A DNA stretch of 17,975 bases from an uncultured Collinsella sp. Lineage in GTDB: Bacteria > Actinomycetota > Coriobacteriia > Coriobacteriales > Coriobacteriaceae. The stretch's first letter is position 1. Every line of letters starts with the position of its first letter. The stretch is from NCBI GenBank assembly GCA_900550835.1, contig URTP01000025.1, positions 1-17,975 on the forward strand. The letters run 5' to 3'. A program made the translations under genes and the position numbers. Below are positions 13,728-17,975 of the stretch, piece after piece. The notes below the pieces were generated by a model. The model was not told the DNA's origin. It did no database searches and saw nothing but the letters and a program-made list of their open reading frames with translations.

Positions 13728-14810
13728 ATGGACGGCATCCCTTCTAGTGTTCCGCTGATAACTCTGCCGAGTTTTGACCGTGCTTGTAGCCTTGTGCCGT
13801 CTGAGTATGTTTTGGCTTGGGAGTGGTTCTTGCGTGAGGAACAGCGTGGCGAGATTTGGAAGAATCTTCCTCATCACACCAAAGCCGATGACCCTCAATA
13901 TTCCAACCGCTTAACGATCGATTCAAAGCCCTTTCCCGTCTCGCGCGATTCGGGCATCTACTGGCCGGGTCGTAGACGCATCAAGCATCCGGTAGAAAAG
14001 ACCTTTGCGCTTTCGGTGCATAGCTCTACAAGTGGGAGTTATTCCGATGTTCCACCGCTCTATCTTGAGGACGGCACGTGGGTGTTCAAGTACTCATCGC
14101 AAAGTGCTTCGGTCGACAGCTGGCGCGATCAGGGCTACAACCAAAAGATGATCAACTGCATGGAGTGCGGCGTTCCCGTTGGTGTGTTCTTTGCAACGGG
14201 CGCTGGCTACAAGGTGCTGGGCCTGGCGTTCGTTGAGCGTTACGAGCCGGAGAACGGCTGGTTTGTGCTGCACGGTCCCGTTCACAAGGGCGGGCCCGAT
14301 GCGCGTTTCATCCCCGATATGAGCTACATGAAGGACGATCCGATCGCGGCGGAGTTTTCCGGCGCTCCGATGAACGACGATGAAAAGATTCGCTACGCGC
14401 TGCGTCGCGAGCGAATCGGCCAGCAGCGTTTCCGCACGCAGCTCTTTGAGGCCTATACCGGTCGATGCGCTGTCTCGGGCTGTAACGTCAGCGAAGCGCT
14501 CGAAGCCGCGCATATCGAGAATTACTCGGGTCCCAAGTCGCAGGTTGTCAGCAACGGTATTCTGCTGCGCCGTGATCTGCACTCGCTGTTCGATGCGCAT
14601 CTGATTTCGTTTAAGCTGGTGCACGGCGACTATCAACTTTGCGGGTCGTACCTTCTACAGCATACGGATTATGCGACGTTTGCGGGCTCGGTGTTGCGCG
14701 AGCCGGACGAACATCGCCTGCGCCCCAACGCCCGTTTCCTTGAGGCTCATCGCGCCGAGTTCGATTTCTCGGAATCGCGACGTCGGGCGGAAGCCGTTGC
14801 TCCGTATTAG
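13728..14810 (+). CDS. HNH endonuclease with an unassigned N-terminal domain (possible modification-dependent restriction enzyme)
   Basis: A predicted DNA-cleaving protein of 360 residues. The C-terminal HNH_2-type nuclease domain lies at about 234-300: Cys247 and Cys252 (CAVSGC), AAHI with His262, the asparagine of SNGILL at 276, and DLHSLFD with His285. The N-terminal two thirds is a separate domain with a basic loop (YWPGRRRIKHPVEK, 78-91), GTWVFKYSSQ (116-125), GYNQKMINCMECGVPVGVFF (136-155) and VLGLAFVERY (163-172). This layout, a reader-like domain followed by HNH, is seen in type IV (McrA-like, SRA or sulphur-binding) enzymes, so a modified-base reader is plausible but unproven. GGAGG lies six bases before the ATG. 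It stands alone, with no methyltransferase in the window, which fits a modification-dependent enzyme. Confidence 0.8.
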   Translation: MDGIPSSVPLITLPSFDRACSLVPSEYVLAWEWFLREEQRGEIWKNLPHHTKADDPQYSNRLTIDSKPFPVSRDSGIYWPGRRRIKHPVEKTFALSVHSSTSGSYSDVPPLYLEDGTWVFKYSSQSASVDSWRDQGYNQKMINCMECGVPVGVFFATGAGYKVLGLAFVERYEPENGWFVLHGPVHKGGPDARFIPDMSYMKDDPIAAEFSGAPMNDDEKIRYALRRERIGQQRFRTQLFEAYTGRCAVSGCNVSEALEAAHIENYSGPKSQVVSNGILLRRDLHSLFDAHLISFKLVHGDYQLCGSYLLQHTDYATFAGSVLREPDEHRLRPNARFLEAHRAEFDFSESRRRAEAVAPY

Positions 14811-14850
14811 GCGGGTGCGGCCTGTCGCAGTCCAATCATGTCGATTGATC

Positions 14851-14886
14851 GGATCGCGCCGCTCCGCATCGAGTGCTGCGCGATCC
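14851..14886 (+). promoter_or_regulatory. Inverted repeat downstream of the HNH gene
   Basis: GGATCGCGC (14851-14859) and GCGCGATCC (14878-14886) are perfect 9-bp arms with an 18-base loop, 40 bases after the HNH stop. No T-run follows, so it may be a weak transcript end or an operator for the next small gene. Confidence 0.4.
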
Positions 14887-14928
14887 TGCCATCCTTTCCT
14901 CAACAGTTAAAACGGGAAAGGGGAGACC

Positions 14929-15210
14929 ATGGGATGGCGAAGTGATATCGCGCGAGGTGTGTACGGAAACCTACCGCGAGCGTTAATGGACCGGAGCCTG
15001 TTTCCGCTCATCGAGGCCACCTGCAGCCAAATCTGCCTGCCCTGCCCTCGCTGCGGCGCAGACCTCCCATGCCTAGACATCAGCTTCATCGACGCCCGCG
15101 ACAAACACGCTACCGACCCGCGGGCTCGAACAGGCTTGCGTCTCCCAATCTATCCTCAACAATGCCCAATCTGCGAATGCGCCATTACCTATGACGATGC
15201 GGAGTCATAG
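14929..15210 (+). CDS. Small Cys-rich (zinc-ribbon-like) hypothetical protein
   Basis: No family recognised. The 93-residue product contains eight cysteines at 32, 36, 39, 42, 48, 79, 82 and 84. The pairs CPRC (39-42) and CPIC (79-82) have the spacing of a zinc ribbon, with a loop of about 36 residues between them. The N-terminal 30 residues are basic and helical. GGGGAG lies just before the ATG. Coding is supported by the ribosome site and the paired CPxC motifs, but the opposite strand also stays open over part of the gene, so the call is moderate. The stop codon lies in a short perfect inverted repeat, CTATGAC (15189-15195) and GTCATAG (15204-15210). Confidence 0.6.
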   Translation: MGWRSDIARGVYGNLPRALMDRSLFPLIEATCSQICLPCPRCGADLPCLDISFIDARDKHATDPRARTGLRLPIYPQQCPICECAITYDDAES

Positions 15211-15293
15211 CTTCGAAGACTGAATATCTAGTCGGGCAAACTCGGTGATTCGACATTTTCTGCGTTACACCAACAATTCAGTTACCTGCGCAT

Positions 15294-15353
15294 ACTCGAT
15301 TTTCGAGGATTTCCACACTCGATTTTCGAGGAAATCTGGACTCGATTTTCGAG
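15294..15353. repeat. Three tandem copies of palindromic ACTCGATTTTCGAG
   Basis: Identical 14-mers lie at 15294-15307, 15317-15330 and 15340-15353, exactly 23 bases apart. Each is a small hairpin in itself (CTCGA, TTT, TCGAG). The linkers GATTTCC and GGAAATC around the middle copy are inverted with respect to each other. The array ends eight bases before the stop codon of the minus-strand DUF5710 gene, so in that transcript it would form a row of three hairpins. Confidence 0.85.
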
Positions 15354-15360
15354 CTTTGCC

Positions 15361-16059
15361 CTACAGGTAGATCCCCTCGAACAGGCTCTTGTGGAACTGG
15401 GTGTGGTGGTCGCGTGCCCAGGTGAAGAGCGCCTGGTCAAAGTCGCCTTGGGTGGCGGGGATTCCATAGACGCCGGCGACTTCCACGCGCACGAACTCCA
15501 GCGCGGGCAGCTTGTTGATGGCCGTGAGCGCAAACGGCGACGTGGGCTCCTCGAACAGGTAATGGCTGCCTTGCAGCGCGCCGCAGCCGGTGCAGGTGCT
15601 GGCGAGCGATACGGTCTTGGTGGTGCGCGACGTTACAGGCTTGTAGCCGCAGCGCTCGCGTAGGTAGTCGCGGATTTCGGCCGGCACGCAGCCCAGCGCG
15701 GGGACGATGGCTACGGCGTTGGCGCGGGCGGTGTCGATTACGATGTGGCCCGTGTCGTCCATGGCGGGCGCAGCGCTGGGCGCGGCCTTGCTGCCCGAGT
15801 CCTCGGCCGCCCAATACGGAATGCCAAAGGCCGCGACCGTTGTCTGCTCGTGGCACTTCCAACATTCGCGCTTGCCCAGCACCAGGTAGATGTAGGGCGC
15901 GCTGGGGTCGGAGCGATCCACGCCGGGCAGCCATGCGGCAAAGGGCTCGGGGTTGACGCCATCGGGCACGTACCAGATCTTCTTGGCCCGGTCCCACTTG
16001 GCGCCCAGGGCCTTGGCCTCGTCTTTGTGCGAAAAGGGAACATCGAGCTCGGTGCGCAT
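15361..16059 (-). CDS. DUF5710-domain protein with two CxxC pairs, function unknown
   Basis: The first 45 residues match the DUF5710 pattern: RTELDVPFSHKDEAKALGAK, then WDRAKKIWYVPDG and PFAAWLP. This small module is often found at the ends of primase- or plasmid-related proteins and may bind nucleic acid. The rest of the 232-residue product has two cysteine pairs, CWKC (66-69) and CTGC (156-159), which could hold one zinc ion, with an Ala/Ser-rich linker (about 88-100) and a compact C-terminal part ending in FHKSLFEGIYL. The ATG at 16059 has AAAGGAG at the right distance; a longer version starting MHRKPHKGAAM is possible but less well supported. No mobile-element genes are next to it. The function is not known. 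Confidence 0.75.
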   Translation of the reverse strand: MRTELDVPFSHKDEAKALGAKWDRAKKIWYVPDGVNPEPFAAWLPGVDRSDPSAPYIYLVLGKRECWKCHEQTTVAAFGIPYWAAEDSGSKAAPSAAPAMDDTGHIVIDTARANAVAIVPALGCVPAEIRDYLRERCGYKPVTSRTTKTVSLASTCTGCGALQGSHYLFEEPTSPFALTAINKLPALEFVRVEVAGVYGIPATQGDFDQALFTWARDHHTQFHKSLFEGIYL

Positions 16060-16461
16060 GGCGGCTCCTTTGTGTGGCTTGCGGTGCATGTGCTCCAAGG
16101 ATACCCCAGCGCTGGGTGCTCGATGCGCACGACTCGGGCCGGCGGTGTTTGAGCTGACGGCCGGTGGTGTCTGCTGTCTTAACGAGGCGATTGCAGCGTG
16201 GCGTGCGGTCGCTGGATGGATGCTTCGACCGTCCAAGAAGTCGCGGGGCGTTTTGACGGGGGCGTGCCGTCAAGCATTTGGGCAAGTGCATGGTCAGCTT
16301 TTGGTCAGTTGAGCGGCAACCTTGCCAAAAGCTTGACGGATTTGCAGCTAGACGTCGACGAATGAGCACTTTGGACGCGTCACGGCGAAAAACCGCCGGT
16401 CGTTTGCCGAAAACTTAGCGGGACCGCCAGCGGCTGCCGACGCGCGTGCTATCTTCGCGCC
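16060..16461. other. Intergenic region with an imperfect inverted repeat
   Basis: About 400 bases between divergent genes with no supported coding region. GTCAGCTTTTGG (16293-16304) pairs with CCAAAAGCTTGAC (16325-16337) apart from one bulged base. Nearby TTGACG (16253-16258) and CGTCAA (16268-16273) form a smaller hairpin. No terminator, tRNA or other RNA gene was recognised. Confidence 0.5.
16450..16455 (+). promoter_or_regulatory. Candidate -10 box close to the next start codon (possible leaderless mRNA)
   Basis: TATCTT lies six bases before the ATG at 16462 and no ribosome site is visible there. This spacing would place the transcription start at or near the A of the start codon, as in leaderless transcripts common in Actinomycetota. 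No clear -35 box is seen. Confidence 0.4.
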
Positions 16462-17565
16462 ATGAGGTACTTTATCGTTTCACATAACGCTGCGCTGGCG
16501 CTTTTGGCGCACATGCCGAACCCTCGATTTGGGGATTCGGAATCAGGGGTCGTGTCGATTGCAGGCGCCTGCGCGCTCCTGGACCAAGAGGCGCAGGAGG
16601 TTATCGATCGCTATGACCTGGGGATCGATACGCTGGATTTGCTGGTGCCGTCGCGCGCCGACCGTCGGCGGAGCCAGCACGTTAAGACGCACCTGTGTAC
16701 CAACGAGCTCCCGGCGGGTTCGTTTATCTCGCTGGGCCACTGGATGGGCGACCTGGATGCGTATGTGTGCTCTCCCGAGCTGGCGTTTTTGCAAGCTGCG
16801 CACGATGGTGATGCGGCGGCTGCCATCTATGCCGGCTATGCCATGACATCGGACTATCGGCTGGATAACCTTGCTCCCGGTGGGGTAACAAGCAGGGATG
16901 CGGGCATGCGCGATGGCAGGCTCACGACCAAGGAGCTCATCGCGGCGTATCTTGACCGGGCGTCAAAGGTGAGAGGCGCCGCCAAGGCGAAGGCGTTGCT
17001 TCCGTATGTGGTGGAGGGCTCGCGATCTCCAAGGGAGTCGGGGCTTTGCATGTTTATGTCGTTGCCTGCACATTGCGGTGGGCTTGCGCTGGGCAAGGCC
17101 GAGCTGAACAAGAAATACTTTATCCGCGACGGTTACAACGATGGGCGCAACCGCAAACTGCGCGTGTTGGAGCGCACGCCCGACATAACGCTAACGGCGA
17201 AAGCAGAGGTGGGCCTGGATAAAGTAAGGGCAGGCTTGCTGCCCGAAGTGCTTACCGCGCTGGTCGACTACGACAGCGACGCCATCCATGATGGAAGCGA
17301 GAAAATCCACAAGGACGCCGAGCGCCGCAACGAGCTACAGATGCTCAATGGGGTCGCGTACTTTACGGTGACGACTGACCAGGCAAGCGACTACGAAAAG
17401 CTCGTTCGCCTGTGCGAACGCATCCGACGGAAACTGCATCGGAATAAGCGACCCATTTTTAACAAGCCCATGAGCAAGGAGCAGCGATATCTTGCCCTTG
17501 CGCGCGTCGAAACGAAGCGGTTTAAGCTTTGGCAAACCGTCATCGACGCGCATTGGCATTGGTAG
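16462..17565 (+). CDS. AbiEi-like / DUF559-type nuclease-like protein
   Basis: Family membership is recognised only by pattern. The 367-residue product has an N-terminal and central part like AbiEi-type proteins (about 60-130): VPSRADRRRSQHVKTHLC, LPAGSFISL and then YVCSPELAFLQAAHDGDAAA, where a short helix precedes the GYAMTSDYRLD strand. The C-terminal part (about 245-340) resembles a PD-(D/E)XK/DUF559 core: LVDYDSDAIH, then a helix EKIHKDAERRNELQMLNG and the strand VAYFTVTTDQ. The D-x-D and following Lys/Arg-rich helix may be active-site remnants; a complete catalytic set is not certain. Similar proteins are, to my memory, numerous and mostly uncharacterised in Coriobacteriia. Possible roles are defence or antitoxin-like regulation. 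No toxin partner is adjacent, and translation appears leaderless. Confidence 0.6.
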   Translation: MRYFIVSHNAALALLAHMPNPRFGDSESGVVSIAGACALLDQEAQEVIDRYDLGIDTLDLLVPSRADRRRSQHVKTHLCTNELPAGSFISLGHWMGDLDAYVCSPELAFLQAAHDGDAAAAIYAGYAMTSDYRLDNLAPGGVTSRDAGMRDGRLTTKELIAAYLDRASKVRGAAKAKALLPYVVEGSRSPRESGLCMFMSLPAHCGGLALGKAELNKKYFIRDGYNDGRNRKLRVLERTPDITLTAKAEVGLDKVRAGLLPEVLTALVDYDSDAIHDGSEKIHKDAERRNELQMLNGVAYFTVTTDQASDYEKLVRLCERIRRKLHRNKRPIFNKPMSKEQRYLALARVETKRFKLWQTVIDAHWHW

Positions 17566-17603
17566 GGGCGGTTGTTGGTCGTGGGGGCTAACGGCCTTAT
17601 TTT

Positions 17604-17784
17604 CAGGTCTAATACTTTTCCGCGAAGTGAACGAGTCAAAACAGACCCCCGAAGCATCGACACTTTTGGCGGCTCATTTCCTGCGGTTTTGACGTTAGAA
17701 TCCTGCGGTTTTGGCTTCGAAAAGTGTGCATGCTTCGGGGGGACCAAATAAGCTCGTTCACTTCGCGGAAAAGTATTAGACCTG
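17604..17784. mobile_element. MITE-like 181-bp palindromic element with perfect 32-bp terminal inverted repeats
   Basis: The arms 17604-17635 and 17753-17784 are exact reverse complements over 32 bases (33 with the flanking T-A pair); the left begins CAGGTCTAATAC and the right ends GTATTAGACCTG. A nested second pair, 17646-17667 and 17720-17741, matches at 20 of 22 positions around CCCCCGAAGCAT. The core holds two direct copies of TCCTGCGGTTTTG (17679-17691 and 17701-17713). No transposase is encoded. No clear target-site duplication is seen, so a non-autonomous transposon (MITE) and a long hairpin RNA element are both possible. It starts 38 bases after the preceding gene. Confidence 0.75.
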
Positions 17785-17975
17785 ACTATAGGAAGGTTGT
17801 CCGGATGTGGCATCGAGGCCCATTCGGGCCCGATCGGGGCGCTCGCTGGGGTTATCTGGGCGACTTTGGGCTTGGCTGGGGGTGGCCTCCGGTGTTGTCG
17901 AGACCACTTTGGGCTCGCTTGGTGTGGTCGCTGGCGTTGTCGAGGCGGCTTTGGGTGCTGCGGCGCCCTTTTGGC
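17776..17975 (-). CDS. Possible C-terminal tail of a minus-strand gene, partial, Pro/Thr/Ser-rich
   Basis: One minus-strand frame is open from the window edge to a TAA at 17778-17776. It reads as a low-complexity tail with an imperfect internal duplication (ASTTPATTPSEPKV, then VSTTPEATPSQAQS), followed by RMGLDATSGQPSYSQV. Such tails occur on surface or linker-containing proteins. The last three codons, including the stop, lie in the right arm of the MITE-like element. No domain is visible in the window and the tail could be chance, so confidence is low. Confidence 0.35.
   Translation of the reverse strand, partial: QKGAAAPKAASTTPATTPSEPKVVSTTPEATPSQAQSRPDNPSERPDRARMGLDATSGQPSYSQV

Noticed and set aside
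13728..14810. HNH enzyme as a homing endonuclease or prophage remnant
   Set aside because: No intron, intein or phage genes are adjacent, and the large N-terminal domain is unlike free-standing homing HNH enzymes.
17391..17813. Minus-strand reading frame spanning the palindromic element
   Set aside because: It crosses both inverted arms and overlaps the nuclease-like gene; no protein-like features are seen.

Overview
This window looks like chromosomal DNA from a gut Coriobacteriia member (Actinomycetota), most probably Collinsella or a close relative. The reasons are a GC-rich coding style, a mannose-family PTS linked to a fructosamine-6-phosphate deglycase, a nuclease-like protein of a type I associate with Coriobacteriia, and dense short intergenic repeats. 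The genus is an inference from remembered family patterns, not from a search.

Layout: (1) 1-1523, minus strand: the N-terminal half of an M16C zinc metallopeptidase, cut by the window edge and carrying an apparent one-base frameshift near 696-701. (2) 1524-2004: a divergent intergenic region with two short-repeat families and promoter-like sequence. (3) 2005-6741, plus strand: a GntR/UTRA regulator, then PTS EIIA, EIIB, a FrlB-type deglycase, EIIC and EIID. Together these probably import and phosphorylate a glycated amino acid such as fructoselysine and split it into glucose-6-phosphate and the free amine. A terminator and a promoter separate EIIA-EIIB from the deglycase, a 13-bp perfect hairpin separates the deglycase from EIIC, and a strong terminator closes the operon. 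(4) 6742-8646: a repeat-rich region, then an AlbA_2/HATPase/winged-helix (COG2865-type) protein. (5) 8647-13581: a second repeat cluster, a PilZ (cyclic-di-GMP receptor-like) protein, a single-pass membrane protein, a convergent unknown gene, and two secreted or anchored proteins with SipW-type signal segments. The last three exported proteins share fold-level sequence features, so this looks like a surface or matrix fibre cluster with a c-di-GMP sensor beside it. (6) 13728-17565: an HNH endonuclease, a small Cys-rich protein, a DUF5710 protein (minus) and an AbiEi/DUF559-like nuclease-type protein. (7) 17604-17784: a MITE-like element with perfect 32-bp inverted ends, followed by what may be the C-terminal tail of a further minus-strand gene.

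The most interesting parts are the PilZ plus three-paralogue surface cluster, the layered control signals in the fructosamine operon, and the intergenic repeat families that recur at several loci.
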